Shown one piece after another: positions 53,804 to 63,429 of a DNA stretch of 64,000 nt; within the stretch, counting starts at the first letter, position 1; each line of letters starts with the position of its first letter. The notes below the pieces were generated by a model, which did no database searches, was not told the origin of the DNA, and was given only the letters and a program-made list of their open reading frames with translations. Position numbers and translations under genes: made by a program. This stretch comes from Ferrovibrio terrae. GTDB lineage: Bacteria > Pseudomonadota > Alphaproteobacteria > Ferrovibrionales > Ferrovibrionaceae. The DNA is taken from the NCBI RefSeq assembly GCF_007197755.1, contig NZ_CP041636.1, positions 780,001-844,000 on the forward strand. The letters are read 5' to 3'.

Positions 53804-54382
53804 ATGAGCGGCACTCTTCTGCTGGGCGTCGTGATCGGCGCGCAGGGCATCCAGGGCGAGGTGAAGGTGAAGACCTTCACCGGCGAGCCCGAAGCGGTGG
53901 GGGACTATGGCCCCCTGCAGGATGCCACTGCGGCGCGGACGTTCCAGCTGAAGGTGCTGCGCCTGTCGAAAGGCGATGTGGTGATTGCGCGTATCAAGGG
54001 CGTCGAGGACCGCAATGCGGCCGAGGCGCTGAAGGGGACGGAGCTCTACGTGTTGCGCTCCGCCCTGCCCCAGGCCGACGAAGGCGAGTTCTACTTCGCA
54101 GACCTGGTGGGCCTGACGGCGATGATGTCGGGCCGGGTTCTGGGCAGCGTCAGCGCGGTCCATAACTACGGCGCCGGCGACATGCTGGAGGTGAAAACCG
54201 ACAGCGGCCGTTCGGCGATGGTACCCTTTACCGACGACGCGGTCCCCGTTGTGGACCTCGCCGCGGGCACGGTGACGGTGGAACCCGCCTTCTGGCTGGG
54301 CGCGCCGGAAACCGAGGAGGACCGCAAGGACCGGGCTGAACAGCTCGCAGCCGAGCGGGCGGCCGAACAGGCCGGAGGGTGA
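53804..54382 (+). CDS. rimM: Ribosome maturation factor RimM
   Basis: 192 residues, binds S19 and helps 30S maturation. [19 protein letters not shown] is the N-terminal domain; [12 protein letters not shown] and [23 protein letters not shown] form the PRC barrel. It lies 3 bp after rpsP. The C-terminal tail is Glu/Ala-rich. Confidence 0.96.
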   Translation: MSGTLLLGVVIGAQGIQGEVKVKTFTGEPEAVGDYGPLQDATAARTFQLKVLRLSKGDVVIARIKGVEDRNAAEALKGTELYVLRSALPQADEGEFYFADLVGLTAMMSGRVLGSVSAVHNYGAGDMLEVKTDSGRSAMVPFTDDAVPVVDLAAGTVTVEPAFWLGAPETEEDRKDRAEQLAAERAAEQAGG

Positions 54383-54383
54383 G

Positions 54384-55130
54384 TTGAGTACGGTCCCGGC
54401 TGCGCTGCCGTGGAATGCGCGGATACTGACGCTGTATCCTGCGATGTTCCCCGGTCCGCTGGGACAGAGTCTGGCCGGGCGCGCTCTCGCAGAGGGCCGC
54501 TGGTCGCTGACGGTGGTGGATATTCGCGACTTCGCGCGCGACAAACACCGCACCGTCGACGACACGCCGTTTGGCGGCGGGCCGGGCATGGTGATGCGGC
54601 CCGATGTTTTGGCCAATGCGCTGGATGCGACATTGGCTGATGCTGAGGGAGAGGTCGGCGGGCAGCCGCTGATCTATTTCTCGCCGCGCGGCCGGCGCCT
54701 GGATCAGGCGCTGGTACACGAGGTGAAGGCGGCAGGTGGAGCAACATTGCTCTGCGGTCGCTTCGAGGGGGTGGATGAGCGCCTGTTGCAGGCGCGCCCC
54801 GTTGTCGAGGTCAGCCTCGGCGACTTCGTCCTGTCGGGTGGCGAGATCGCCGCATATGCGCTGCTGGATGCAGTCGTGCGGTTGCTGCCCGGGGTGATGG
54901 GTGCCGAAGAGTCCGGCACCGAGGAGAGTTTCGCGGACGGTTTGCTGGAATATCCCCAGTATACCCGACCGCAGGAGTGGGGAGGCCTGGCAGTGCCCGA
55001 TGTGCTGCTGTCCGGCCACCACGAGAAGATCGCAGCCTGGCGGCGCGAGATGGCGGAAAAGATCACCGCCGAGCGCCGGCCGGACCTGTGGGAGAGTTAC
55101 CGTCGGCGCAAGCCGGCGGGGAAGAATTGA
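54384..55130 (+). CDS. trmD: tRNA (guanine-37-N1)-methyltransferase
   Basis: 248 residues, makes m1G37 and prevents frameshifting. The SPOUT knot is visible as [28 protein letters not shown], and [26 protein letters not shown]. The start is a TTG at 54384, one base after the rimM stop, preceded by GGAGG; the nearest in-frame ATG would remove conserved N-terminal residues. Confidence 0.95.
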   Translation: MSTVPAALPWNARILTLYPAMFPGPLGQSLAGRALAEGRWSLTVVDIRDFARDKHRTVDDTPFGGGPGMVMRPDVLANALDATLADAEGEVGGQPLIYFSPRGRRLDQALVHEVKAAGGATLLCGRFEGVDERLLQARPVVEVSLGDFVLSGGEIAAYALLDAVVRLLPGVMGAEESGTEESFADGLLEYPQYTRPQEWGGLAVPDVLLSGHHEKIAAWRREMAEKITAERRPDLWESYRRRKPAGKN

Positions 55131-55171
55131 AACGCGTTTTGGACTTACAGAAGACAGAAAGGCTGAGTGCC

Positions 55172-55570
55172 ATGAACCTGATGCAGCAGATCGAGAAAGA
55201 GCAGTCGGACGCCCTGAAGGCAGCGCGCGCCGTGCCGGATTTCGGCCCGGGCGACACGCTGATCGTCAACGTGAAGGTGGTCGAAGGCGGCCGCGAGCGC
55301 GTGCAGGCCTATGAAGGCGTGTGCATCGCCCGCTCGAACCGCGACGTGAACTCGTCCTTCACCGTGCGCAAGATTTCGTATGGCGAAGGCGTCGAGCGTG
55401 TCTTCCCGCTGTACAGCCCGCGCATCGAGTCGATCGTCGTGGTCCGCCGCGGCGACGTGCGTCGCGCCAAGCTGTACTACCTGCGTGGTCGCACCGGTAA
55501 GTCGGCGCGCATCACCGAGAAGCGCGACCTGGCACCGGGCGCCAAGAAGGCCGCCGCCGCCAAGGAGTAA
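55172..55570 (+). CDS. rplS: 50S ribosomal protein L19
   Basis: 132 residues. [38 protein letters not shown] and [18 protein letters not shown] are the L19 core; a short Lys/Ala tail follows. The start ATG at 55172 is chosen; the frame is open far upstream but that part overlaps trmD. Last gene of the operon, followed by a strong terminator. Confidence 0.97.
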   Translation: MNLMQQIEKEQSDALKAARAVPDFGPGDTLIVNVKVVEGGRERVQAYEGVCIARSNRDVNSSFTVRKISYGEGVERVFPLYSPRIESIVVVRRGDVRRAKLYYLRGRTGKSARITEKRDLAPGAKKAAAAKE

Positions 55571-55623
55571 AGGCTGGCGCCGGCTCAGTCCCTGACTGAC
55601 GCCGGCCCATCCACCTGACCTGA

Positions 55624-55667
55624 GCCGCCTGCCGGAAAAGTTCCGGCGGGCGGCTTTTGTTTTTTTC
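55624..55667 (+). terminator. Intrinsic terminator after rplS
   Basis: A 12-bp stem (GCCGCCTGCCGG with CCGGCGGGCGGC, one G-T wobble), loop AAAAGTT and a long T-run (TTTTGTTTTTTT). A textbook Rho-independent end. Confidence 0.92.
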
Positions 55668-55719
55668 ATATTGTTCTGGCGAAAATTTCTGGCCGACAGC
55701 CGTTGGATACGCTGTACTG

Positions 55720-58700
55720 ATGCCAAGGCAGGCATCGGGTAGCGGAGCTTTTTCGACCGTGAACGATGTCACACTAAAAACCGCTTCGGCCGCCAATACC
55801 GCCTGGGGACTGGATTTTCTCGCCGGGGGCGGCGAGATGGGCGCAAAAATGCGGGCTTATGACTGGGCGGGCTCCCCGCTCGGCCCGGCCCATCTTTGGC
55901 CGCAGAGCCTCAAGACCGCCATCCGCATCCTGCTGTCGTCGCGCTACGCCATGTGGATGGCCTGGGGGCCCGGGCTCACCTTCTTCTGCAACGATGCCTA
56001 TCTGCCCACGCTCGGCGTGAAGGCGAAATGGGCGCTCGGCAGTTCGGCGCGCAAGGTCTGGTCGGAGGTCTGGGAATTCGCCGGGCCGCGCATCGAGCAG
56101 GTGCTGACCACCGGCACGGCGACCTGGGACGAAAACCTGCTGCTGTATCTGGAGCGCAGCGGGTTCCCGGAAGAGACCTACCACACCTTCTCCTACAGCC
56201 CGCTGCCCGACGACGCCGGCAATATCGTCGGCATGCTCTGCGTGGTGACCGAAACCACCGCGCGCGTGATCGCCGAACGGCGCATGACGCTGCTGCGCGA
56301 CCTGGCCACCGAACTGACGCTGACACGGCGGCTGGAAGATGTCGGGCCGGCACTGAACAGGATTCTCGGCAACCAGCCCGACCTGCCCTTCGTCTCGATG
56401 TACCTGTTCGACACGCCGGGCGAACACCATGCCATCCGGCTGTGCTTTATCGGCACGACGGCGGACGACGCGCTGTTCCCGCGGTTCATACAGCTGGACG
56501 CGCAGGCGCCGCTGCCGGTGGAGGGCATGCTGGCCGGCAACCGCGACATCGCCATGGCCGACCTGGCCACGCGGCTGGGCGGCACACCGGGCCCGGCTGG
56601 CGCGGCGGGCGATCAGGCCCGCCTTGTGCCATTGATGCAGGGGCCGGACCGCTGCATCGGCTTTGCCGTGGTCGGCCTCGCGCCCTATCGCCGCTCCGAC
56701 CCCGACTACATCGGCTTCATCGACCTGCTGGCACGCCAAATCGAAGCCAACCTCGCCAGCGTCAGCGCCTATGAGGAAGAGCGCCGCCGCGCCGAGGCGC
56801 TGGCCGAACTCGACCGCGTCAAGACGGCGTTCTTCTCCAATGTCAGCCACGAATTCCGCACACCGCTGACGCTGATGCTCGGCCCGCTGGAAGAACTGAT
56901 CGAAAAGCGGCCACCGGATATCCGGCCGGAAAACCTGGCGTTGGCCGAAACCGCGCAGCGCAACGGCCTGCGGCTGCTCAAGCTGGTCAACTCGCTGCTG
57001 GATTTCTCGCGGCTCGAAGCCGGCCGGGCGCAGGCGCAGTTCCGGCCCACTGATCTTTCCGCCTACACCGCCGAGCTCGCCGCCAGTTTCGAATCCCTGC
57101 TGGACCGGGCCGGACTTGTCTACCGTATCGACTGTCCTCCATTGCCACAGCCCGTGCATGTCGATCACGACATGTGGGAAAAGATCGTTCTCAACCTGCT
57201 GTCCAATGCTTTCAAGTTCACCATGGTCGGAGAGGTTGCCGTCGCGCTGCGCCCGTCTGCGGATGGCCAGCAGGTGCAGCTGATCGTCAGCGACACCGGC
57301 ACCGGCATTTCGCCGGAGGACCAGGCCCGGCTGTTCCAGCGCTTCTATCGCGTGGCCGGTGCGCAGGGCCGCAGCTTCGAGGGCAGCGGCATCGGCCTCG
57401 CCCTCGTGCAGGAACTGGTGCGCCAGCATGGCGGCGACATCACGGTGGACAGCGAACCCGGCAAGGGCAGCCGCTTTATCGTCACGCTCCCGGTCGGCAC
57501 CGCGCATCTGCCCGACGGGCAGATCCTGAACGATACGGCGGCGACGCAGTCATCGCAGGCCGACAGCTTCGTGTCCGAAGCGATGACCTGGCTGGAGGAC
57601 GGCGCAACAGAGACCCGCAACCAGCCCGACCAGACCGGCGCGCCGGACTACGGCAGCCGGACTGCCGCGCAGGCCGGCCGCCGCGTCCTGCTGGCCGACG
57701 ACAACCGCGACATGCGCGAGTACATCCACCGCCTGCTGTTGGCCGAAGGCTACGTTGTCGAGGCCGTGGAAAACGGTGTCGAGGCGCTCGAGGCGATCCG
57801 GCGCAATCCGGCAGACCTGATCCTCTCCGATATCATGATGCCGCAGCTGGATGGCTATGGCCTGCTGCGCGCCATTCGCACGGATCCGCTGCTGCGCCAT
57901 ACGCCGGTGATCTTCCTCTCTGCCCGCGCCGGCGACGAATCCCGCCTGGACGGCATCGATGCCGGCGCCGACGATTACCTGGTCAAGCCCTTCTCCGCCC
58001 GCGAACTGGTGGTGCGGGTGGCGCGCAACCTGGAAATCACCCGTCTGCATCGCGAAACCGAACAGGCCCTGGTGGAGGAAGCCACCACGCTGGAAATCCT
58101 CAGCCGCGTCGGCGCCATGGTGACGGCGCAGCTCGATCTCGACTCGGTCGTGCAGGCGGTGACGGATGCGGCCACCCGTCTGACCGGCGCTGCCTTCGGC
58201 TCATTCTTCTACAATGTCGAGAACGAGGCCGGCGAAAGCTACATGCTCTATGCGCTGTCCGGCGTGTCGCGCGACGCCTTCGCGAAATTCCCGATGCCGC
58301 GCAACACCGCTGTCTTCGCTCCGACCTTCCAGGGCGAAGGCATCGTGCGCTCGGACGACATCACCAGAGACCCGCGCTACGGCCACAATGAACCGCATCA
58401 CGGCATGCCGGATGGCCATCTGCCGGTGCGGAGCTACCTGGCCAGTTCAGTGGTGTCGCGCAGCGGCGACGTGCTGGGCGGGCTGTTCTTTGGCCATCCA
58501 AACGCCGGCGTGTTTGACGAACGCAGTGAACGCCTGCTGGAAGGCATCGCCGCGCAGGCCTCGATCGCCATCGACAATGCGCGGCTTTACAAGGCGGCGC
58601 AGGCCGAGATCGCCGAGCGCAGGAAAACCGAAACCGCCCTGCGTGAAAGCGAGGCGCGATTCCGCAACATGGCAGACAACGCGCCGGTGATCATCTGGAT

Positions 58701-60738
58701 CACCGAGGCGAACGGCAACTGCACCTATATCAACCCGCGCTGGACCGAACTGACCGGCCTGACAGCGCAGCAGACCCTGGGCTTCGGCGGCCTGGAGGCG
58801 ATCCATCCCGAAGACCGCCAGCGCTGCCGCGACATGTTCCTGGCGGCGCATGCCAGTCACGACGCCTTCCGCATGGAATACCAGCTGCGCGGCGCCGGCG
58901 GGCAGTATCACTGGGTGATGTCGGCCGCTTTACCGCGCTTCGATGGCGAGACTTTCCTCGGCTTCATCGGTTCGGTGGTCGACCTGACCGACCGCAAGCG
59001 GCTGGAGGAACAGCAGGAGCTGCTGCTGGCCATTGCCCGCGACGTCAATGCCACGCTGGAAAAGAAGGTGGATGAGCGCACGCGCGAGCTGACCGCCACC
59101 AATGCGCGGTTGCGCAACGAGATCAGCGAACGCGCCCGCGCCGAAGAGGCGCTGGGCCATGCGCAGAAGATGGAAGCCATCGGCCAGCTGACTGGCGGCG
59201 TGGCACATGACTTCAATAACCTGCTCACCGTGATCGTCGGCAATATCGAAACCCTGCAGCGCCAGATTCGCCGCGAGACGCCCGACCGGGCCCGCATGCT
59301 GCGCGCCATCGACAATGCCGCCAAGGGCGCCGAGCGCGGGGCTGCGCTGACCCAGCGGCTGCTGTCCTTCTCGCGCCGCGCGCCGCTGGAGCCGCAGCCG
59401 GTGGATGTGAATACGCTGGTGGCCGGCATGTCGGACCTGATGCGCCGCAGCCTGGGCGAGCAGGTGACGATCGCCACCGAACTGGAAGCCGGCCTCTGGA
59501 CGGTCAACGCCGATCCGAACCAGCTGGAGAATGTGCTGCTCAACCTGGCTGTGAATGGCCGCGACGCCATGCCTGAAGGCGGCACGCTGACCATCCTCAC
59601 GCGCAATGTCAGCTTCGCCGAAAGCAGCCACGACCTCGCAGGCGACCATGTCCTGATCAGCGTGCGCGATACCGGCACCGGCATGCCGCAGGAAGTGATG
59701 GAGCAGGCCTTCGAGCCCTTCTTCACCACCAAGGATATCGGTCATGGCACCGGCCTGGGCCTGAGCCAGGCCTATGGCTTCGTCAAGCAGAGCGGCGGCC
59801 ATGTGAAGCTTGACAGCGTGCTGCAGCAGGGCACCACCGTCAGCATTTACCTGCCGCGTCTGGCCCAGGCGGATGCACCAGGAACTGATGCGCCGGCAAC
59901 GAGGACGCGGCCGCAGGATTCCGGCCATATCCCACGCGGCAACGAAACCATCCTGGTGGTGGAAGACGATCCCGATGTGCGCAGACATTCCTGCGACATC
60001 CTCAACGATCTGGGCTATCGCGTGCTGCAGGCCGAAACCGGCGCGGCGGCACTGGCCATGCTGGAGCGCCATCCGGAAATCGCCTTGCTGTTCACCGATA
60101 TCGGCCTGCCCGGCGGCATGAACGGCCGGCAGTTGAGCGAGGCCGCGCGCCGGCGCTGGCCAGCGCTGAAGGTGCTGTTCACCAGCGGCTATGCTCAGCA
60201 TGCGGTGGTGCATGACGGCCGCCTCGATCCGGGCGTGCAGCTGCTGTCTAAGCCATTCACCTATCTGGCGCTGGCGCGCAAATGCCGCGCGGTGCTGGAC
60301 AGTATCGGCAGCGCACGCGTCGGTCCGGATGTGGGCGCCACCGCGAAACCGGCCGCTGCCGCGGGCAGTCGCCGCCTGCTGCTGGTCGAGGACGATCCGC
60401 TGATGGTGTCCGTGCTGGCCGAGGGGCTGGACGACGCCGGCTATACGCATGTCGAAACCGCCACCAGTGGCAACGCAGCGCTGACGGCGATGCAGGAGAA
60501 CCCGGATATCGCCATCGTGGTGATGGATATGGGCCTGCCTGACATGCGCGGCGACCAGCTGCTGCTGGCGCTGCGGACGGCACGTCCGGAATTGCCGGTG
60601 GTAATCGCCAGCGGCTATGGCCGCACCATGCTGGAAAAGCGCATGGCCGGCATTCCCAACCTGAATTTCATCGACAAGCCATTCCTGGCCGCCGAACTGG
60701 CCGAACTGCTGACCAGGATCGGTTTCGGGCCGGACTGA
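55720..60738 (+). CDS. Hybrid sensor kinase with two kinase modules and three receivers
   Basis: 1672 residues. Order: PAS-like input (30-150), GAF-like (190-350), HisKA-1 with His377 (VSHEFRTPL), HATPase-1 to about 600, REC-1 (Asp704), GAF-2 (about 787-957), PAS (about 973-1093), coiled coil, HisKA-2 with His1163 (GGVAHDFNN), HATPase-2 to about 1380, REC-2 (Asp1460) and REC-3 (Asp1603). There is no transmembrane helix, so it is cytoplasmic. HisKA-1 has the classic HEFRTP form; HisKA-2 has the HDFNN form of a different histidine kinase group. Start at 55720 avoids the preceding terminator; GTG at 55759 is possible. No DNA-binding output is present. Confidence 0.9.
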   Translation: MPRQASGSGAFSTVNDVTLKTASAANTAWGLDFLAGGGEMGAKMRAYDWAGSPLGPAHLWPQSLKTAIRILLSSRYAMWMAWGPGLTFFCNDAYLPTLGVKAKWALGSSARKVWSEVWEFAGPRIEQVLTTGTATWDENLLLYLERSGFPEETYHTFSYSPLPDDAGNIVGMLCVVTETTARVIAERRMTLLRDLATELTLTRRLEDVGPALNRILGNQPDLPFVSMYLFDTPGEHHAIRLCFIGTTADDALFPRFIQLDAQAPLPVEGMLAGNRDIAMADLATRLGGTPGPAGAAGDQARLVPLMQGPDRCIGFAVVGLAPYRRSDPDYIGFIDLLARQIEANLASVSAYEEERRRAEALAELDRVKTAFFSNVSHEFRTPLTLMLGPLEELIEKRPPDIRPENLALAETAQRNGLRLLKLVNSLLDFSRLEAGRAQAQFRPTDLSAYTAELAASFESLLDRAGLVYRIDCPPLPQPVHVDHDMWEKIVLNLLSNAFKFTMVGEVAVALRPSADGQQVQLIVSDTGTGISPEDQARLFQRFYRVAGAQGRSFEGSGIGLALVQELVRQHGGDITVDSEPGKGSRFIVTLPVGTAHLPDGQILNDTAATQSSQADSFVSEAMTWLEDGATETRNQPDQTGAPDYGSRTAAQAGRRVLLADDNRDMREYIHRLLLAEGYVVEAVENGVEALEAIRRNPADLILSDIMMPQLDGYGLLRAIRTDPLLRHTPVIFLSARAGDESRLDGIDAGADDYLVKPFSARELVVRVARNLEITRLHRETEQALVEEATTLEILSRVGAMVTAQLDLDSVVQAVTDAATRLTGAAFGSFFYNVENEAGESYMLYALSGVSRDAFAKFPMPRNTAVFAPTFQGEGIVRSDDITRDPRYGHNEPHHGMPDGHLPVRSYLASSVVSRSGDVLGGLFFGHPNAGVFDERSERLLEGIAAQASIAIDNARLYKAAQAEIAERRKTETALRESEARFRNMADNAPVIIWITEANGNCTYINPRWTELTGLTAQQTLGFGGLEAIHPEDRQRCRDMFLAAHASHDAFRMEYQLRGAGGQYHWVMSAALPRFDGETFLGFIGSVVDLTDRKRLEEQQELLLAIARDVNATLEKKVDERTRELTATNARLRNEISERARAEEALGHAQKMEAIGQLTGGVAHDFNNLLTVIVGNIETLQRQIRRETPDRARMLRAIDNAAKGAERGAALTQRLLSFSRRAPLEPQPVDVNTLVAGMSDLMRRSLGEQVTIATELEAGLWTVNADPNQLENVLLNLAVNGRDAMPEGGTLTILTRNVSFAESSHDLAGDHVLISVRDTGTGMPQEVMEQAFEPFFTTKDIGHGTGLGLSQAYGFVKQSGGHVKLDSVLQQGTTVSIYLPRLAQADAPGTDAPATRTRPQDSGHIPRGNETILVVEDDPDVRRHSCDILNDLGYRVLQAETGAAALAMLERHPEIALLFTDIGLPGGMNGRQLSEAARRRWPALKVLFTSGYAQHAVVHDGRLDPGVQLLSKPFTYLALARKCRAVLDSIGSARVGPDVGATAKPAAAAGSRRLLLVEDDPLMVSVLAEGLDDAGYTHVETATSGNAALTAMQENPDIAIVVMDMGLPDMRGDQLLLALRTARPELPVVIASGYGRTMLEKRMAGIPNLNFIDKPFLAAELAELLTRIGFGPD

Positions 60739-60744
60739 GGCCAG

Positions 60745-60786
60745 ACCCTCACCCTCCCATCGCGTCAGCGATGGGAGGGTGAGGGT
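60745..60786. terminator. 19-bp perfect palindrome between convergent genes
   Basis: ACCCTCACCCTCCCATCGC pairs perfectly with its reverse complement around loop GTCA. It lies between the sensor kinase stop and the hemerythrin stop and can stop transcription from both sides. No T-run follows on the plus strand beyond TTT. Confidence 0.6.
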
Positions 60787-60794
60787 TTCAAGCC

Positions 60795-61460
60795 TTATGC
60801 CCGACCGCCCATCTGCCCAAGCAGCTCGACCTTGCGCTGCATCAGCTGTTCGCCCAGCTTCCGCAAGTCGATGCCGCTGCTGCGCAGCTGCGGGAACATC
60901 TCGTCCTGCTCTTCCTTGACGTGGTGCTTGATGTATTCGCTGAGCACCTTCACCTTGGCGTCGTAAAGATGCTCGCTCGGCTTCATCGCCTCAATTTCGG
61001 CGATCAGCTGCTTGGCGCCGTTATGCTCGACGATCGCCTCGTCGACCAGATCATGCTCGATCTTCTTATGCGCCGGCGGATAGAGGATCTCTTCCTCGAT
61101 CATCGTATGCACGGTGAGCGCCGTGCAGATTTTCGCGGCCAGCTGGCCTTTCTCGGCCTTGCTCTCGAGCTTTTCGAATTTCTCGAACATCGCCTCCACC
61201 TCGCGGTGGTCCTTTTCGAGCAGGGCGATGGCATCCGACGGCGCCGACTGGCCCTCCATCAACTTGCTCATTTCACGTGCCGCCTTGGCGATGGCAGGCG
61301 GTACTGCGCGCCGCGATGCCGCCGACTTGCGCTGTGTGGTTTTGCGGGTCGCGCTCTTGCGACCGGCTGCAGCGCGTTTCGCCGTGGTGCTGCGCCGCGT
61401 CGTTGACGCGGCTTTCTTGCGGCTGCTGGTCCGTGATTTGGTTTTGGTACGCTCTGCCAT
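60795..61460 (-). CDS. Hemerythrin domain protein with histone-like N-terminal tail
   Basis: 221 residues. Residues 1-50 are Lys/Arg/Ser/Thr/Ala-rich (KSRTSSRKKAASTTRRS and similar), resembling histone H1 or AlgP tails. Residues about 70-200 are a hemerythrin-type HHE domain: LLEKDHREVEAMF, HTMIEEEILYP, EHNGAKQLI, and HHVKEEQDEMFP supply the His/Glu di-iron ligands. It likely senses or stores O2/NO or protects from oxidative stress. GGAGG precedes the ATG at 61460. Confidence 0.88.
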   Translation of the reverse strand: MAERTKTKSRTSSRKKAASTTRRSTTAKRAAAGRKSATRKTTQRKSAASRRAVPPAIAKAAREMSKLMEGQSAPSDAIALLEKDHREVEAMFEKFEKLESKAEKGQLAAKICTALTVHTMIEEEILYPPAHKKIEHDLVDEAIVEHNGAKQLIAEIEAMKPSEHLYDAKVKVLSEYIKHHVKEEQDEMFPQLRSSGIDLRKLGEQLMQRKVELLGQMGGRA

Positions 61461-61618
61461 GGTTCCTCCGGGGGCGTGGGGCATGGCAGCGGAACAGTGC
61501 GTGACAGAGCTTTGTTCCGCACGGCAGTGACTTGCTATGGATTTGTCAGAGGCTGTGACCGCGTCGGCAATCAGCAAATGATGTCTAATGAGTAGGCCGC
61601 TTTGCCGAAAAGGGCGCG

Positions 61619-62068
61619 CTATTCCGCCGCTTCCTGACGCGCGGAGTCAGCCTGCTTGGAATTGGGGCGCGCGAGACGCGGGCCGTTCTTCGCCGCCCAT
61701 TTGCCGAGTTCGTCCAGCACCGGGCGCAGCGACAGTCCGAGATCGGTCAGCCAGTATTCCACCTTCGGCGGCACGGCGGCATGCACGCGGCGGCCGACCA
61801 GGCCTGCGGTCTCCAGCGCACGCAGCTGCTTGGTCAGCTCCTTCTGCGTGATCAGCGGAATGGCGCGCGACAGTTCCGAGAACCGCAACGGCGGCACTCC
61901 GTTCGGGGCCGGCGAGGCGGCACGGGCGCGGGCCAGCGTCAGGATGATCGGCACCGCCCATTTGTTGGCGATCAGGTCGAGCGTCGCGCAGATCATGCGT
62001 GCGCAGAGCGGCTGCCCGTCTGCAGTCAGCGCGTGGCGGAAATCGAGGTCGTCGTTGTCACTAGCCAT
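61619..62068 (-). CDS. HxlR-family transcriptional regulator
   Basis: 149 residues. The winged HTH is seen in LIANKWAVPIILTLAR, RFSELSRAIPLITQKELTKQLRALETAGLVGRRVHAAVPPKVEYWLTDLG. HxlR members often respond to reactive electrophiles and control neighbouring genes; here the divergent GST is the likely target. The start MASDND at 62068 lies almost at the predicted transcription start. Confidence 0.9.
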   Translation of the reverse strand: MASDNDDLDFRHALTADGQPLCARMICATLDLIANKWAVPIILTLARARAASPAPNGVPPLRFSELSRAIPLITQKELTKQLRALETAGLVGRRVHAAVPPKVEYWLTDLGLSLRPVLDELGKWAAKNGPRLARPNSKQADSARQEAAE

Positions 62069-62074
62069 TTGGTA

Positions 62075-62104
62075 AGTATAGAGGGTTTGGGTGCCTGCTT
62101 GCAA
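62075..62104 (-). promoter_or_regulatory. Promoter of hxlR, probably leaderless
   Basis: On the minus strand TTGCAA (62099-62104), 18-bp spacer, TATACT (62075-62080). Transcription would start near 62068, the A of the chosen start codon. Confidence 0.5.
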
Positions 62105-62178
62105 ATTGATACTACATATGGCTTAAGCCTAGGGTCCGGCGCCCGCAATGGCCGGACAGTAACCGGAGGAATTCCCGC

Positions 62179-62832
62179 ATGGCCAATCTCGACTTCTATT
62201 TCTCGCCTGGCGCCTGCTCGCTGGCGACCCATATCGCGCTGGAGGAAACCGGCGCCGCCTTCAATCCGAAGCCGACCTACACCCGCAAGGGCCAGACCCG
62301 CACGCCGGAATACCTGGCGCTGAATCCGAAGGGCAAGGTTCCGGTGCTGGTGATCGATGGCAAGGTGCTGACCGAGAATACCGCGATCCTGACCTGGCTG
62401 AACCGCACCTACCCGAATGCCAAGCTGCTGCCGGCCGGCGACGCGCTGAAGGAAGCCGAGGCGCTCGCCTTCGTCGCCTGGTGTGCCTCGGGTGTGCATC
62501 CGGTGCTCGGCCGCTTCTTTGGCCCGCAGAATTTCACCGACCTGCCCGACAGCGCTGACAACGTGAAAACGCTGGCGACCAAGGCCAATGCCGCCAATTT
62601 CGCAATCATCGAAAAGGCCCTGAGCGGCGGCAAGGACTGGCTGTTCGGCGACTGGTCGGTGGCCGACGGCTATATCTTCGTCTTCTTCAACTGGGCGACC
62701 AAGCTCGGCCTCGATGTCTCGGCCTATCCGAACTATGCCAAGCATTTCGAGCGCATGCAGAAGCGTGCGGCGGTGCAGCGCGCCACGGCCCGCGAGGCCG
62801 AGGCGCTGGCGGCCATGGACAAGGCAGCCTGA
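62179..62832 (+). CDS. Glutathione S-transferase
   Basis: 217 residues, beta-class-like GST. N-terminal domain: LDFYFSPGACSLATHIALEETGAAF with the conserved Ser/Cys pair of bacterial GSTs, NPKGKVPVLVIDG and ENTAILTWL; the helical domain ends at 210. AGGAGG lies upstream of the ATG. Divergent from HxlR, its probable regulator. Confidence 0.9.
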   Translation: MANLDFYFSPGACSLATHIALEETGAAFNPKPTYTRKGQTRTPEYLALNPKGKVPVLVIDGKVLTENTAILTWLNRTYPNAKLLPAGDALKEAEALAFVAWCASGVHPVLGRFFGPQNFTDLPDSADNVKTLATKANAANFAIIEKALSGGKDWLFGDWSVADGYIFVFFNWATKLGLDVSAYPNYAKHFERMQKRAAVQRATAREAEALAAMDKAA

Positions 62833-62842
62833 TCACGCGATT

Positions 62843-62931
62843 CGGATAACACGAAGGTGTTATCCGGATATCTGTAAGGATTGTTGGACCTTGGGGACGG
62901 TGCGATAGACTTGCACCGTCCCATCCAACAC
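62843..62931 (+). promoter_or_regulatory. Two-hairpin structured leader upstream of doxX
   Basis: Hairpin 1: CGGATAACAC, loop GAAG, GTGTTATCCG (62843-62866). Hairpin 2: outer arms TGTTGGA (62882-62888) and TCCAACA (62924-62930), inner arms GGGACGGTGC (62894-62903) and GCACCGTCCC (62913-62922). No T-run follows either. Could be the end of the GST transcript or a leader element for DoxX. Confidence 0.45.
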
Positions 62932-62974
62932 AACGACAACAACACGATCCCATAAACTGAAGGACGCAACTCCC

Positions 62975-63376
62975 ATGGCTCTTGTAGAAAAATTCGGCCC
63001 GCTGCTCGGCCGCATCCTGATCGCCTACCTGTTCATTCCGGCCGGCATCAGCAAGATCACCGGCTTCGGCGGCACGGTCGGCTACATCGCTTCCAAGGGG
63101 CTGCCGATGCCGGAAGTCGGCGCCGTCATCGCCATCGTCGTCGAGACGCTGGTGGCCCTCGCCTTCCTGGTCGGCTTCAAGGCCCGCTATGCCGCATTGA
63201 TCCTCGCCGCCTTCACGCTGGGCGCCAGCATCTTCTTCCATAACTTCTGGGCCCTGCCGGAAGCGCAGGTGATGATGCAGAAGCTGATGTTCACCAAGAA
63301 CCTCGCCGTGATCGGCGGCCTGCTGGCCTTCGCCGCCTTCGGTGCCGGCCCGCTCAGCGTCGATAATCGCCGCTGA
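62975..63376 (+). CDS. DoxX family membrane protein
   Basis: 133 residues with four transmembrane helices (about 10-28, 48-66, 71-90, 108-124). ILIAYLFIPAGISKITGF and the central VIAIVVETLVALAFLVGFKARYAALILAAFTLGASIFFHNFW are typical of DoxX/DoxD-like membrane proteins, subunits or partners of thiosulfate or redox enzymes in some lineages; role here unknown. GAAGGACG upstream of the ATG. Confidence 0.88.
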   Translation: MALVEKFGPLLGRILIAYLFIPAGISKITGFGGTVGYIASKGLPMPEVGAVIAIVVETLVALAFLVGFKARYAALILAAFTLGASIFFHNFWALPEAQVMMQKLMFTKNLAVIGGLLAFAAFGAGPLSVDNRR

Positions 63377-63399
63377 TCTTTAGCGTCATCAAAGAACGC

Positions 63400-63426
63400 C
63401 GCCGGTGTAAAAACCGGCGGCTTTTT
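63400..63426 (+). terminator. Intrinsic terminator after doxX
   Basis: GCCGCCGGT, loop GTAAAA, ACCGGCGGC followed by TTTTTTG, between convergent genes. It also faces the 3' end of the LysR gene. Confidence 0.85.
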
Positions 63427-63429
63427 TGT

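Noticed and set aside
54977-55171. N-terminal extension of L19
   Set aside because: The upstream frame overlaps trmD and has no L19 similarity; ATG 55172 gives the canonical protein.
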